A DNA stretch of 64,000 nt from PALSA-1335 sp965231025 (GCA_965231025.1 OZ246407.1:868001-932000); one strand, 5' to 3'; counted from the stretch's first letter, positions 1 through 9,484 are shown. Program-made: numbers and translations. Notes: generated from the sequence alone by a model not told the origin.

Positions 1-8
1 GCAAAGAC

Positions 9-437
9 ATGAACAGCAGGTACGTCCTGGTCATAGGGGAAACAGAGACATTCCCATTGATGGAAACCCTCAACGCCATGACAACCATCCCAAGGCTGAA
101 GCATGATTTTTTCGGCTCCTCCCCCCTGACGTTTCTCCTGACCCCGTTTGGCGTCGGGTACCTGATCATCCTGCTTATTCTTGGCGTTGTCGCGGGGTTT
201 GCCTACCGTGCCATCCTCAAAAAAACGGCAAAAAGCAAAATCAGAAAAAGAAGTCACAACATCGGCACCAATGACCGGATTTTCCGGGCGGTACTGGGTG
301 CCGTTCTTCTGGGTGCGGGCATCTGGACCTGGAACCCTGCCATGCTCTTCTTTGCCGGATTCTGCTTCTTTGAGGCCGTATTCAGCTGGTGCGGATTCTA
401 CGCCGCCATTGGGAAAAACAGCTGCCCGATCAACTGA
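9..437 (+). CDS. DUF2892-type small membrane protein
   Basis: Inner-membrane protein of unknown function. The second half (about residues 85-142, from NIGTNDRIFRAVLGA to the CPI tail) fits the DUF2892 family: a short polar lead, two hydrophobic helices and a Trp/Cys/Gly-rich end. A further hydrophobic helix lies at about residues 45-67. The first ATG in the frame is at 9, but the frame is open to the window edge, so the true start may lie upstream; ATGs at 60 and 78 are alternatives. Another frame is open from base 2 to a TGA at 106 and reads as a His-rich tail, so this gene may overlap the end of an upstream gene. Family call is good, start uncertain. Confidence 0.7.
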   Translation: MNSRYVLVIGETETFPLMETLNAMTTIPRLKHDFFGSSPLTFLLTPFGVGYLIILLILGVVAGFAYRAILKKTAKSKIRKRSHNIGTNDRIFRAVLGAVLLGAGIWTWNPAMLFFAGFCFFEAVFSWCGFYAAIGKNSCPIN

Positions 438-470
438 TAACTGTTTACCGTCACCTTTCACCACACACTC

Positions 471-1094
471 ATGATAACTAAAAACATCAAAAAACTTCCC
501 GTGGTATTGCTCCTCGGCATCATGACACTGATGTTGAGCGGATGTGTCGGGGAAGTCATCATCAGCCAGCACCTGCAGGAACAGGAACGCGCGGAAGAAA
601 AAGCCAGACTCAACAAAGAATTAAAGGCCCAGGGTCTGCCCCCGATGGAAGAACCGAAACCGGCGGACGACACAACCCCGCAAGCCGCCGCCGAACCGGA
701 AATCAACCCAATCGCCCTGCTCTATGAAGACCGCCCCGAAGGCAAACCCGAAGAAATTTTCGCCCTGAATACCCTCATGGCGGTATTCAATGGAGGAACG
801 TCCCCCACCGTCACATTCAAACAAAACTACTATCTCACCGAAATCCTGACGTACCACTGGAACGACAGCAAAGGATCACCGGCCGGCACGATTGCCCTCA
901 AAGACGGCAAAGGCACGATGTACGGCCCGTGGCAGGCAACGCTGGTGAGCGGAGTGTACTGGACAGCCCAGCCATCGGTCACCATTCCCGCGGGAACATA
1001 CACGGTGATCGATTCAGATCCATCCACCTGGTCCCAGAACAGTGAGACCGGAGGAAATGGAATAGCAAACGCCCATGGAATCCCGATGAAATAA
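471..1094 (+). CDS. Lipoprotein with a conserved extracellular C-terminal domain
   Basis: Signal peptide with lipobox LSGC (Cys at about residue 25), then a charged Glu/Lys-rich stretch and a Pro/Ala-rich linker, and a globular domain from about residue 105. That domain contains LTYHWNDSKGSPAGTI, then GPWQA, and ends in TYTVIDSDPSTWSQN. I have seen this pattern in surface proteins of bacteria and methanogens, but I know no assigned function. It is probably anchored on the outer face of the cytoplasmic membrane. It lies 34 bases after the DUF2892-type gene and 31 bases before a DUF2061 gene, so the three may be co-transcribed. Confidence 0.75.
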   Translation: MITKNIKKLPVVLLLGIMTLMLSGCVGEVIISQHLQEQERAEEKARLNKELKAQGLPPMEEPKPADDTTPQAAAEPEINPIALLYEDRPEGKPEEIFALNTLMAVFNGGTSPTVTFKQNYYLTEILTYHWNDSKGSPAGTIALKDGKGTMYGPWQATLVSGVYWTAQPSVTIPAGTYTVIDSDPSTWSQNSETGGNGIANAHGIPMK

Positions 1095-1125
1095 CCCTCA
1101 CTTCTTCAACAATACCGGACACACC

Positions 1126-1374
1126 ATGAACGAACGCAACCACCACCACCGCGAAACCTGGGTACGATCCCTGACCAAAACGCTCACCTACCGCGTCCTG
1201 ATCCTGATCCTCGACTTCACCGTCATTTATTTCCTCACGGGAAAATTTGAAGTTGCCCTTGGATTTATGATCATCAGCAACATCTACACGAGCGTTGGCT
1301 ATTATTTCCATGAAAGAGTCTGGGACATCGTCAAATGGGGCAAAGTGAAAACCGCGAACGGCAAAAAAGCATGA
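1126..1374 (+). CDS. DUF2061 family membrane protein
   Basis: 82-residue protein with a His-rich N-terminus (HHH), the family motif RSLTKTLTYRVL and two transmembrane helices (about residues 24-40 and 44-60), ending in a Lys-rich tail. Length and motif order match DUF2061. The function of the family is not established. It is the last gene of a rightward three-gene group and converges on the next gene, with only 42 bases between stop codons. Confidence 0.85.
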   Translation: MNERNHHHRETWVRSLTKTLTYRVLILILDFTVIYFLTGKFEVALGFMIISNIYTSVGYYFHERVWDIVKWGKVKTANGKKA

Positions 1375-1416
1375 AGCGCAAAATGCCGGAATTTCCGCCG
1401 GAAACGCCGCCGGACA

Positions 1417-2268
1417 TTAATCCTTTTTCGTGGCGATCTGAACGACCTTGCGGCCCGCGAGCATCGCGAGCTCCCCGCCGGGTACGAAATTGGCCACGGC
1501 TTTGGCGAAATCGAACAACTCGTCACTGGTGAAGGAGTTCCTCAGGCGATCGCTGATTTTGCGACCTTTTCGGATCTCCCCGGTCACACCGTCAAACTCC
1601 ACCATGGACTTTTTGTTCTTGGCCTCCCAGGAAAACTCAAAGGTGTAGATCGGGTAAAAATAAAGGCAGAGTTCCTCAATGGCGATCTTCTCATCCAGGA
1701 TCTGATCGGCCTTGATCGGCTTCACCAGCTGATTCAGAATTTTCCGTACCAAAAATGAAGCCTTGGTTTCCAGATTCACCACTGGAGTACCGTCGGCGGT
1801 CAATTCATCCGTACTCTGCAGCTCCTTCGTGGGAAACTGAAGGTATTTTTTAAAATCGGCTGGCTGGTCCGTCTGGGCATCCACCATGATCTCCTCCTTA
1901 TAACTCTCCTTGCAGTGCTCAATGCCCTCAATTTCAAACGTATGGGCCTTATCCACCTTGTAATCTTTGCCCTCGTAATTCACGTCCTCCACGACCGTTT
2001 CCACAGGAACGCGGTAACGCGCCTTGCGTTTGTACTCAAAAAAAGATGATCCCACGATATTCCAGAAAGCCTGATAACGCTTTTCCTCGTAACTGATGGT
2101 GATATCCTCTTTTTTGGGCTGGAACAGAAAAGACTGGAGCATACCCATGGCTTTGACCTTATGCTCCTCAGCCATACTGCGGGCCTTTTCCCATCCCATG
2201 GAATCCAGGATGAGCAAAAGCTTTTCACCCTGGACCTGAATGTTGCTGATGCCACTGCCCTGAGTCAT
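1417..2268 (-). CDS. Hypothetical protein, about 283 residues
   Basis: Soluble protein with no signal peptide and no family I recognise. I place the start at the ATG at 2268, just after the RNase Y stop; the frame extends to 2310 but that would overlap RNase Y. It has an alpha/beta N-terminal part, a middle with several KRY/YEEKRYQAFW-type basic-aromatic patches, and a C-terminal amphipathic region with FTSDELFDFAKAVANF. The 10-base gap to RNase Y suggests co-transcription and translational coupling. No catalytic signature is visible, so I assign no function. Confidence 0.7.
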   Translation of the reverse strand: MTQGSGISNIQVQGEKLLLILDSMGWEKARSMAEEHKVKAMGMLQSFLFQPKKEDITISYEEKRYQAFWNIVGSSFFEYKRKARYRVPVETVVEDVNYEGKDYKVDKAHTFEIEGIEHCKESYKEEIMVDAQTDQPADFKKYLQFPTKELQSTDELTADGTPVVNLETKASFLVRKILNQLVKPIKADQILDEKIAIEELCLYFYPIYTFEFSWEAKNKKSMVEFDGVTGEIRKGRKISDRLRNSFTSDELFDFAKAVANFVPGGELAMLAGRKVVQIATKKD

Positions 2269-2278
2269 ATGCTTAAGA

Positions 2279-3802
2279 TTAAACCGCAAAGGCTTCCTGA
2301 CGCGTCTCACGGATCACCGTAACCTTGATCTGACCCGGATACTGCAGATCTCGTTCGATCTTGCGGGAGATATCATGACTCAGCTTGATGGCACCAAGAT
2401 CATCCATATCGGAAGCGACAAAAATTCGCACCTCCGCGCCGGCCTGAATGGCATAACACTTAATAACGCCTTCAAAGGAACGGGCGGTGTTTTCAAGTTC
2501 ATCGAGACGCTTGATGAAGGAATCCAGGTTTTCGCGGTTCGCACCGGGGCGGGATTCGGAAATCGCGTTCGCCGCCTGAACAATCATGGATTCAAGCGAA
2601 GCGGTATTTGGATCGCCCATTTCGCCTTCAATCGCGCGGGTGACGTTATCCGGCAGACCAAACTTCTTGGCGATGTCACGGCCGATCACAGCGGGGTTCC
2701 CCTGGATTTCATGATCAACGGCCTTGCCAATGTCATGGAGCAGTCCGGCCTTGCGGCAGATGTTCACGTCGGCGCCGAGTTCGGAAGCAAGATTGGCGGC
2801 CAGGAAAGAAACCTCCATGGAGTGCTTCAAAACATTCTGCCCGAAGCTGGTGCGGAACTTGAGACGGCCAAGCAGTTTGATAAGGTTCGGATGGAGCCCG
2901 GCAACGCCTGTTTCATACGCGGCCTTTTCACCAAGTTCCTTGATCATGTTATTGACCTCTTCCTTGGTCTTTTCCACGGCCTCTTCAATACGCGCCGGAT
3001 GGATACGGCCGTCGGCAATCAGTTTTTCCAAAGCCATCTTTGCAATGTACCGGCGGACCAGATCGAACCCGGAAATCACGATGGAGCCCGGGGTATCGTC
3101 AACGATGACATCAATACCGGTCGCCTCTTCAAACGAATTGATGTTGCGGCCTTCACGTCCGATAATACGGCCTTTCAGATCATCGCTCGGAAGATTGATG
3201 ACCGTAACAGTGGATTCCGTAGCGGTCTCGGCCGCGTACTTCTGAATGGCATCCGCCAGAATGAACTTGGCCTTTTCCTTGGCGCGGTCCAGAAGCTCTT
3301 TTTCCGACCGTTTAATGTGCTCGACGATCTCGGCTTTGGAATCCTCCTCCACCTGTTTCAGGAGAATGGTCTTTGCCTCTTCACGGGAAAGGTTCGCGAC
3401 CTTTTCCAGCTCCGCGGATTGCAGATCATGAATCTTCTGAACATCCTCGCGCAGCTGCTTGACCGACAAAACCTTGGCATCCAGTTCAGTCTTGAGATGG
3501 TCTGAAGCCTGGATCTTTTTATCCAGCGCCTCCTCCTTTTGCACCAGGCGTTCTTCGAGTTTATCCAGCTGCTGACGCTTTTTTTCTTCTTCCGATTTTA
3601 CCTTCTCGAGTTCCTTGAACGCGTCGTTCTTGGCCTCGTAAAGAATCTCTTTGGCTTTTGATTGAGCCTGCTGGAGCACTTTCTCGCCCTGGTCCACGGT
3701 ATCTTTATTTTTGGCCTCAACCTGTTTCTTCTGGACAAAATATCCGACAACCGCACCAAGGACGAGAGCTACCAGCGCAACAATGATTGCACTCGGTGAC
3801 AT
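2279..3802 (-). CDS. rny: Ribonuclease Y
   Basis: Membrane-anchored endoribonuclease that starts mRNA decay. It has an N-terminal transmembrane helix (residues 4-22), a long coiled coil (about 30-190), a KH RNA-binding domain (about 200-260, with GRIIGREGRNI) and an HD hydrolase domain with LKHSMEVSF and LLHDIGKAVDHE that binds the catalytic metals. The 507 residues are the usual family length. ATG start at 3802 places the helix at the very N-terminus. It is the first gene of a leftward pair with an unknown protein. Confidence 0.97.
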   Translation of the reverse strand: MSPSAIIVALVALVLGAVVGYFVQKKQVEAKNKDTVDQGEKVLQQAQSKAKEILYEAKNDAFKELEKVKSEEEKKRQQLDKLEERLVQKEEALDKKIQASDHLKTELDAKVLSVKQLREDVQKIHDLQSAELEKVANLSREEAKTILLKQVEEDSKAEIVEHIKRSEKELLDRAKEKAKFILADAIQKYAAETATESTVTVINLPSDDLKGRIIGREGRNINSFEEATGIDVIVDDTPGSIVISGFDLVRRYIAKMALEKLIADGRIHPARIEEAVEKTKEEVNNMIKELGEKAAYETGVAGLHPNLIKLLGRLKFRTSFGQNVLKHSMEVSFLAANLASELGADVNICRKAGLLHDIGKAVDHEIQGNPAVIGRDIAKKFGLPDNVTRAIEGEMGDPNTASLESMIVQAANAISESRPGANRENLDSFIKRLDELENTARSFEGVIKCYAIQAGAEVRIFVASDMDDLGAIKLSHDISRKIERDLQYPGQIKVTVIRETRQEAFAV

Positions 3803-4288
3803 ATTTTTAAAAGTGAGGGAATAAGGTCATCCCAAAAGGTGCGTTCAAATTTCGACATCAAAGAGTCCTGCTAGATAAGCAGTTTCATCAACCTGAAACC
3901 TGGTTGGTTAACGTTTGGAGAAATCATGTGAAGTACGTCTCTGATCGGATTTTTCCCCTGACTCGATGTGATGAAAATTGAATAAAACACCTCCTGTGAC
4001 TTTTTACTGATAGCATCATAAAATACCTCGTTATGGCAAGTCAAACGGGCCTTTCCGGGGGCTTGGCATAGCTTTGTGGAAAACCAGCCTTTTGGTTCCA
4101 AAAATAGAATTGACGGAAAAACACAATATTACACAACAACCAAATGTATGGGAAGCGATATACCCCTCCCGATACTCAAAAAATCTAAAAAACACATTCC
4201 CCGGGGAACCCGGCCAAAATTTACAAAAAATTTAAAAGTTGATCATAACCCGGGCGTAGGTTGAAAGAACATCAATAACTCCACTACC
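3803..4288. other. Intergenic region between divergent genes
   Basis: A 486-base gap between the divergent RNase Y and lamin-tail genes. It is A+T-richer than its surroundings. A 76-codon open frame inside (3871-4101, minus) has no family resemblance and I treat it as chance. A short inverted repeat (CAACC 3889-3893 with GGTTG 3902-3906) is visible. A weak promoter-like pair faces right at 4220-4248. I see no RNA gene. Confidence 0.5.
4220..4248 (+). promoter_or_regulatory. Weak promoter candidate for the lamin-tail protein gene
   Basis: TTTACA (4220-4225), 17-base spacer, TCATAA (4243-4248). The -10 match is poor, so this is only a candidate; the start codon is 41 bases downstream. Confidence 0.3.
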
Positions 4289-5995
4289 ATGAAAAACAAA
4301 ATCATCAGGCTGCTGCCGGTCATCACCATTCTGGCGCTGGTCTCACTGTTCTACAAAATCGCGTATGCCCAAACTCTGACCGAAAATCCCGCGACTCCCG
4401 AAGTATTCAGCGAACCGGGGGCAATACTGCTCATCACCGAGGTGAACCTCAAAAACAAGGAGGCAGACTGGGTGGAAATATACTATGAGTCCCCCACCCG
4501 CAAACCGCTCAACTTTAAGAATTTTCAGTTCCAGGACGACAACGCGTTCAAAAAAATAACCGGGGATTACTGGATGAGTTCGGGCGAATACCATGTCCTG
4601 AAATTCAAAAACACGGGCGTGGACAACCAGCAAACACACCTGCTGACCACCACGCGAACCGGACTCACCTCCACGAGTGAACAGATCATCCTCAAAGACC
4701 CCGGAGACACAATCATCGACGCGCTCTGCTGGAGTAGTGCCACGCCAACAACCGACGAGATAAAAGACATGGAAGAACTTTTCCAGAATGAAGGCTGGGT
4801 CTCGGCCAGCCCCGCCAGCTGCTTCCCCGGCGCAAACATCAGCACGAACCAAAGCCTCATCCGGACCGGCACCGCGGACACGGACTCCGTTGGCGACTGG
4901 ACGGTAACCGACGACGGAACCCCCGGAAATGCTAACAGTGAAACACCTGATGAAACACCGGGGGAAACCGCAACAACATCCGCAAGCACGCAACCAACCG
5001 CAGTCACCGGCGGAACCCAAACTTCATCCACAAAAACGCCGGTCATTTCCACAACAAACACGACGTCTCCCACACCTGTCCCGAACCAGCCACAGGCCGC
5101 CGCTCAAAAAACAGCAACCGCCACCAAGACGACGGCAACAAAAAAAACATCAACCGCCAAAACCACGGCGGCCAAGAAAACCGCCGCAAAAAAATACTCG
5201 GACGGAGACCTCAGTGAAAACATCGTCATTTCGGAAATTTTTCCCCGCGCGGCCAAAGACGACCGCAACAACGAATGGATTGAACTCACCAACACGGGCG
5301 ACAAAGAGGTAAACCTGGGGAACTGGCAGCTGGACGACATGGAGGGAGGCAGTAAACCTTACGCACTTCCGGACACCCTGACCATCGCACCGCAAAGTTC
5401 CGTTGTCATCAAAGCTACAGAGTCCAAACTTTCCCTTTCCAACACCAAAGACCAGGTCCGGCTTTTTGACCACACGGGAGCACTCCTGCAAACCGTTGAG
5501 TTCGAAGAAGCGCCCAAGGAACAGTCCTACTCCCGGATCACCGTGACCCGCGCACCGGAAACATCAACACAGGAATCGCAAAATCCGGAAGAGCCGTTTT
5601 GGGTCTGGGAAACCCTGCCCACTCCCGGCGAACCGAACCCATCATACCTGGAATTGACCGGCCCCATAACACAGGAAGCAGCTTTCGAAGAAAATTATTC
5701 ATTCATCATGGAAGACGTGAACGGCCGGGACCACACCGTGCTGTTCAACGAAGCCCTTATTGCCGGCCCGTTGGCAAAAATCACGTTCACCGCCGGAACG
5801 GAAATAAAAATCCTCGGCATACAGACACAGGAAGAACCATCCCTCATCGAACTGAAAAAATACGAAGTGCTCAGCGCAGGAACCCCGGCCCCACCCCAGG
5901 CTTCGCCATGGGCGCTGCTGGGTCTGATCCCGCCGGGAGGGGCCGGGGCATGGTACGGTTTGAAGAAATTAAAAAAGATATATGGTAAAATGTAG
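4289..5995 (+). CDS. Surface protein with two lamin-tail domains
   Basis: Exported, membrane-anchored protein of 568 residues. It has a signal peptide (about 1-27, ending AYAQ), a first lamin-tail domain (about 45-185, starting LLITEVNLKNKEADWVEI), and a Thr/Pro/Ala linker that turns into a Lys-Thr-Ala-rich stretch (about 270-305). A second lamin-tail domain follows (about 308-420, IVISEIFPRAAKDDRNNEW), and the protein ends in a hydrophobic segment and basic tail (about 540-568). Lamin-tail domains in bacteria occur on secreted and cell-surface proteins and are thought to bind other macromolecules. It is followed within 2 bases by the ccdA start, whose promoter lies inside this gene. Confidence 0.88.
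   Translation: MKNKIIRLLPVITILALVSLFYKIAYAQTLTENPATPEVFSEPGAILLITEVNLKNKEADWVEIYYESPTRKPLNFKNFQFQDDNAFKKITGDYWMSSGEYHVLKFKNTGVDNQQTHLLTTTRTGLTSTSEQIILKDPGDTIIDALCWSSATPTTDEIKDMEELFQNEGWVSASPASCFPGANISTNQSLIRTGTADTDSVGDWTVTDDGTPGNANSETPDETPGETATTSASTQPTAVTGGTQTSSTKTPVISTTNTTSPTPVPNQPQAAAQKTATATKTTATKKTSTAKTTAAKKTAAKKYSDGDLSENIVISEIFPRAAKDDRNNEWIELTNTGDKEVNLGNWQLDDMEGGSKPYALPDTLTIAPQSSVVIKATESKLSLSNTKDQVRLFDHTGALLQTVEFEEAPKEQSYSRITVTRAPETSTQESQNPEEPFWVWETLPTPGEPNPSYLELTGPITQEAAFEENYSFIMEDVNGRDHTVLFNEALIAGPLAKITFTAGTEIKILGIQTQEEPSLIELKKYEVLSAGTPAPPQASPWALLGLIPPGGAGAWYGLKKLKKIYGKM
5984..5991 (+). promoter_or_regulatory. Extended -10 promoter for ccdA, probably leaderless
   Basis: TG (5983-5984 region), one base, TAAAAT (5986-5991), then exactly six bases to the ccdA ATG at 5998. 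This places the transcription start at or next to the start codon. No -35 at the usual distance. Confidence 0.45.
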
Positions 5996-5997
5996 GC

Positions 5998-6741
5998 ATG
6001 TATTCACCTGGAATTGTCATCGCGTTTTTTGCGGGCGTCCTCTCCGTGGCCTCGCCGTGCATCCTCCCGATCATCCCGTCATTCATGGGATACATCACGG
6101 GGGTATCGCTTTCCGACGGCTACAGCAAACTGCATAAAAAGGTGGCCAGACGGAAACTTTTCATCAACACGCTCATTTTTGGGGCGGGATTTTCGCTCGT
6201 CTTCCTGATGTTCGGAGCGGTCATCGGAGTCATCGGTCAAACGCTGGTTCTCAACCGTCCGATTTTCCAAACCATAGGCGGAATCATCATCATATTTTTC
6301 GGCCTCCAGCTGACCGGACTCATCAACCTCAAGTTCCTCATGAAAGAGAAAAAGCTGGAACTCAGCCCGAAACTCAAAAAAATGGAGTACCTTCGCTCGC
6401 TTCTGGTGGGCATACTTTTCGCCTTCGGCTGGGCTCCGTGCTACGGACCCATCATCGGAGCGATTTTTACGCTCGCTGCGACCGAAGCCAGCTTTGGACA
6501 GGCGATGATGCTTTTCTTCTTCTACTCGCTCGGATTTTTGGTGCCATTACTGCTCTTTACGTACTTGATCGCCCACGCGTCCCAGAAACTGAAAAAATTC
6601 CAGAAATTGGCGAAATACACTTCCATCGTCGCCGGCATATTCGTCATACTGCTCGGATTCCTCCTGATGACGAACAACTTAAACATCCTGGTGAACTGGA
6701 TCAATGTGTCCTATAATATCAATAATATTTCACCTCTTTAA
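5998..6741 (+). CDS. ccdA: CcdA/DsbD-type transmembrane thiol electron carrier
   Basis: Polytopic membrane protein of the CcdA family, which passes electrons from cytoplasmic thioredoxin across the membrane. Six hydrophobic segments are visible. The two redox cysteines sit in conserved Pro contexts: SPCILP (Cys about 21) and APCYGP (Cys about 148). The 247 residues match the family. The ATG at 5998 follows the upstream stop by two bases and an extended -10 box by six, so the mRNA may be leaderless. The next gene encodes a thioredoxin-fold oxidoreductase 8 bases later, the likely partner. Confidence 0.93.
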   Translation: MYSPGIVIAFFAGVLSVASPCILPIIPSFMGYITGVSLSDGYSKLHKKVARRKLFINTLIFGAGFSLVFLMFGAVIGVIGQTLVLNRPIFQTIGGIIIIFFGLQLTGLINLKFLMKEKKLELSPKLKKMEYLRSLLVGILFAFGWAPCYGPIIGAIFTLAATEASFGQAMMLFFFYSLGFLVPLLLFTYLIAHASQKLKKFQKLAKYTSIVAGIFVILLGFLLMTNNLNILVNWINVSYNINNISPL

Positions 6742-6749
6742 TCCAACTT

Positions 6750-7502
6750 ATGAATAAGAATACCAACCCGTGGATGCTTGCGACCATTTTCCTGCTCGGC
6801 ATCGTGATCGGATTCGGCACGGGAAGATACGTTCCGGGAGGAGTCAACCAGGCGGTCACCGCCCCCGCCGTCAACAACGGCAACGCTGTCGGGGCTGCCA
6901 ACACCCTGGGAACACAACCGGCGACGCTGCAAACCGATCCTCAAAACAGCTATGCGAACACCGACAAATCCACCGACACCACGGGGCATTATTCGGTCGG
7001 CAATAAAAACGCCAAGGTGAAAATAGTCGAGTTCAGCGACTTCCAGTGCCCGTTCTGCTACCGGTATTTCGCCGGCGCGTTTCCAAAAATCCTGAACGAC
7101 TATGTAGCAACCGGAAAAGTGTACTACAGCTACTACAACTTCCCGCTCAACATCCATCCTCAGGCGCCAAAAGCGGCGGAAGCCTCCCTTTGCGCGGGTG
7201 AACAGAACAAGTACTGGGAATATCACGATCTGCTTTTTGCAAACCAGAACGTATGGTCCGGAAACGACAACGATACGGAAGTGTACGCCAAACTGGCCCA
7301 GTCTCTCAGCCTTGACGGCGGGAAATTCAGCCAGTGCCTGACGTCCGGCAAATTTGCCAGCGCGGTGAGCACGGACACCCAGGCCGGTGAAGGAAAAGGG
7401 ATCTCCGGAACCCCGACCCTGTTCATCAACGACCAAAAGATCGTCGGGGCCCAGGACTACTACGTATTCAAAAAAGCCATCGAGGACGAACTCAAGAAAT
7501 AA
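6750..7502 (+). CDS. Membrane-anchored DsbA-like thiol oxidoreductase
   Basis: Extracytoplasmic disulfide oxidoreductase. It has an N-terminal anchor helix (about 8-25), an Ala/Asn/Thr linker (30-80), and a thioredoxin-fold domain with active site CPFC (residues 100-103) in FSDFQCPFC. A helical insertion and the cis-Pro region ISGTPTLFIN follow near residue 215. This layout is typical of the Thioredoxin_4/DsbA-like family. It lies directly after ccdA, so CcdA probably sets its redox state. Its stop codon abuts that of the convergent SLH gene (7502/7503). Confidence 0.92.
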   Translation: MNKNTNPWMLATIFLLGIVIGFGTGRYVPGGVNQAVTAPAVNNGNAVGAANTLGTQPATLQTDPQNSYANTDKSTDTTGHYSVGNKNAKVKIVEFSDFQCPFCYRYFAGAFPKILNDYVATGKVYYSYYNFPLNIHPQAPKAAEASLCAGEQNKYWEYHDLLFANQNVWSGNDNDTEVYAKLAQSLSLDGGKFSQCLTSGKFASAVSTDTQAGEGKGISGTPTLFINDQKIVGAQDYYVFKKAIEDELKK

Positions 7503-8288
7503 CTATTTCATGAGCCGGTACAGTATCTCCGCCAAATGCGCCCGCTTGAGCAGCGCTTTTGTGACGGTGCCTTTGGTAAGATTCGGCACCTGCGCGGGAA
7601 CAACGAACGTCTCCCACGTAATGAATTTTTTCTCGTAGGCGGTCCAGACATACTGCGCATACCAGGCCCCCGCATCAAAATGGAGAGCGGTGGAAGGCGG
7701 CACTTCCAGGAACTTGGTGTTGTACGCCATCAAAATTATTTTTAAAGCTTCCACAACCTTCACATCATTGCCGGGACCAAAAGTCCCGTCCGCGTACCCC
7801 TGAACCAAACCCTTTGCTTTGGCATAACACGCATACGGAGCATACCAGTCGTCCTTGGCGTCCTTGAAGCATGCCCGGTAAACGGCGGGGCTCGGGAACA
7901 CCTTCTGGGCTTCGAACAAAAGCTTCACCAGCTCCGCGCGGGTCACCAGTTTGTCCGGCTTAAAGCTCCCGTCGACATACCCCGATATCACGTGTTTTTC
8001 CTTTAAATAACTTATGGCGGCCGCATTCGGATGACGGGTATCGACATCCGTAAATATCGGAGTGGGAGGAGCTTCGCCGCTCAAAACGCTTGCCGGGGCA
8101 AACCCCGTAAGCAATGCGGAATTGTGCAACATGGAACGCACCGAGGGAAAGAAAAACATTCCAAACATCAGCAGAAGGGACGTGACAAAAAACACCGTCC
8201 CGAAAGAAACAACGTGTTCCCTCTTCACCGTCAGCATTGGAAAAAATTTCGCCGCTTTATAGATTTTGTTTTTGTTTTTGAAAGTCAT
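7503..8288 (-). CDS. Membrane-anchored S-layer-homology protein
   Basis: Cell-envelope protein with one N-terminal transmembrane helix (about 28-46) and three S-layer-homology repeats filling the rest: about 77-125 (VISGYVDGSFKPDKLVTRAE), 135-185 (VQGYADGTFGPG) and a divergent third at about 200-261. Such domains bind cell-wall-attached polymers. A second SLH protein lies at 40765-42003. The start at 8288 leaves a basic stretch before the helix, so the C-terminal SLH part is outside. Convergent with the DsbA-like gene, with no spacer. Confidence 0.9.
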   Translation of the reverse strand: MTFKNKNKIYKAAKFFPMLTVKREHVVSFGTVFFVTSLLLMFGMFFFPSVRSMLHNSALLTGFAPASVLSGEAPPTPIFTDVDTRHPNAAAISYLKEKHVISGYVDGSFKPDKLVTRAELVKLLFEAQKVFPSPAVYRACFKDAKDDWYAPYACYAKAKGLVQGYADGTFGPGNDVKVVEALKIILMAYNTKFLEVPPSTALHFDAGAWYAQYVWTAYEKKFITWETFVVPAQVPNLTKGTVTKALLKRAHLAEILYRLMK

Positions 8289-8364
8289 AACTCAAGATAA
8301 AACCTTATCTTGAAATTATAACATAAATTAAAGATTTAGCAAACCAGCAAATACTCAAAATCTA

Positions 8365-9471
8365 TCAATGATGGAGAATATGCTTATACTCCAGCTCATA
8401 AATATGGAGGAACGTGAAGAAAATGGTCAAAATCAGGGGGCCGAAAATCACGCCCAAAAGCCCGAAAAGCCCGATTCCTCCAAAAACGGCCATAAACACG
8501 AGCAACGGATTGAGATTCGCCTGGTTTCCGATGAAGAAAGCCTGAAAAATATTATCAATGGTACTCACCACCAGCGTTCCCCATATCAGCAGGAACACCC
8601 CCGGAACCATATGCCCGTTCACAATCAGAAGAAGCGCCGCCGGCAACCAGATGATGGTCGCCCCAAACAAGGGAACGAGGGAAAAAATGCCGATCGCCGT
8701 CCCCCAGAAAAGCGGATTGGGAATACCGGCGATCAAAAAACCGATCCCTCCCAAAATACCTTTAATAATGGACACCAGGAAAATACCGTACACCGTCGCA
8801 CGGCTCATCTCCTTGAACTTCTTGAAAAGTTCGAGCTCGTACTCCAAAGGCAAAGGACTGACCTTCATGAGTTTCTTGGTGATTTCCTTATGATCCTTCA
8901 GCATATAGTACATCGCGAACAGCAAGATGAAAAAACTGAACAGGATACCACCGACGCCCTTGAGCAGGGAGGCGCTCTGCCCCACCAAAAACGTACTCAC
9001 GCTGCGGGCGAGTTCCGTCAGATTTTTCTTCAAGTCCAGGGTATTCACGTCAATGAGCGAATTAAGCTGGGTTAAATTCGCCTGATAATAGTCGTAGAGG
9101 AAATTTCCCGACTGCCACTTTAAATATTGATCAAAACCTCCGCTCGAAACCTGATGCTGGATAAAAGTGTAAATATCGACGGCCTGACGCGCCAGAAGCA
9201 GAACAAAAAGCAGCAGCGGAATAATGATGAGTGTCAGAACAAGAAAACAGGTGACCAGGGCGGAAAGCGTCGCCCTGTTCTTAAAAAGTTTATAAATCCA
9301 CTTATAGAGAGGATAAAACGTAGTCGCAAATATGGCCGCCAGAATGAGCACTGTTAAAAACGGCTTCATCACCAGGTAAAGAAAGATGAACGCGAAAACG
9401 AGACACCCGATCAGGAAATACCCCGGAAAATATTGTAAGACTACGCCGTTGCCTTTGTGTTTTGGTATCAT
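8365..9471 (-). CDS. AI-2E family transporter (PerM-like)
   Basis: 368-residue polytopic membrane protein of the AI-2E exporter/PerM family. Helices cluster at the N-terminus (about 15-90) and C-terminus (about 200-350), with the soluble middle segment typical of the family. The C-terminal motifs around GAIGIFSLVPLFGATIIWLP-like and FGGIGLFGLLGVIFGPL are recognisable. The transported substrate cannot be told from sequence. It lies 13 bases after the VIT-type gene in the same direction. Confidence 0.88.
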   Translation of the reverse strand: MIPKHKGNGVVLQYFPGYFLIGCLVFAFIFLYLVMKPFLTVLILAAIFATTFYPLYKWIYKLFKNRATLSALVTCFLVLTLIIIPLLLFVLLLARQAVDIYTFIQHQVSSGGFDQYLKWQSGNFLYDYYQANLTQLNSLIDVNTLDLKKNLTELARSVSTFLVGQSASLLKGVGGILFSFFILLFAMYYMLKDHKEITKKLMKVSPLPLEYELELFKKFKEMSRATVYGIFLVSIIKGILGGIGFLIAGIPNPLFWGTAIGIFSLVPLFGATIIWLPAALLLIVNGHMVPGVFLLIWGTLVVSTIDNIFQAFFIGNQANLNPLLVFMAVFGGIGLFGLLGVIFGPLILTIFFTFLHIYELEYKHILHH

Positions 9472-9484
9472 AAGAAAAAGTTAT

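Noticed and set aside
2..106. Tail of an upstream gene (34 His-rich residues)
   Set aside because: Too short to identify; the frame overlaps the DUF2892-type gene and could be chance.
3871..4101. 76-codon open frame in the RNase Y upstream region
   Set aside because: No family similarity, no promoter or SD, biased only by the A+T-rich sequence.
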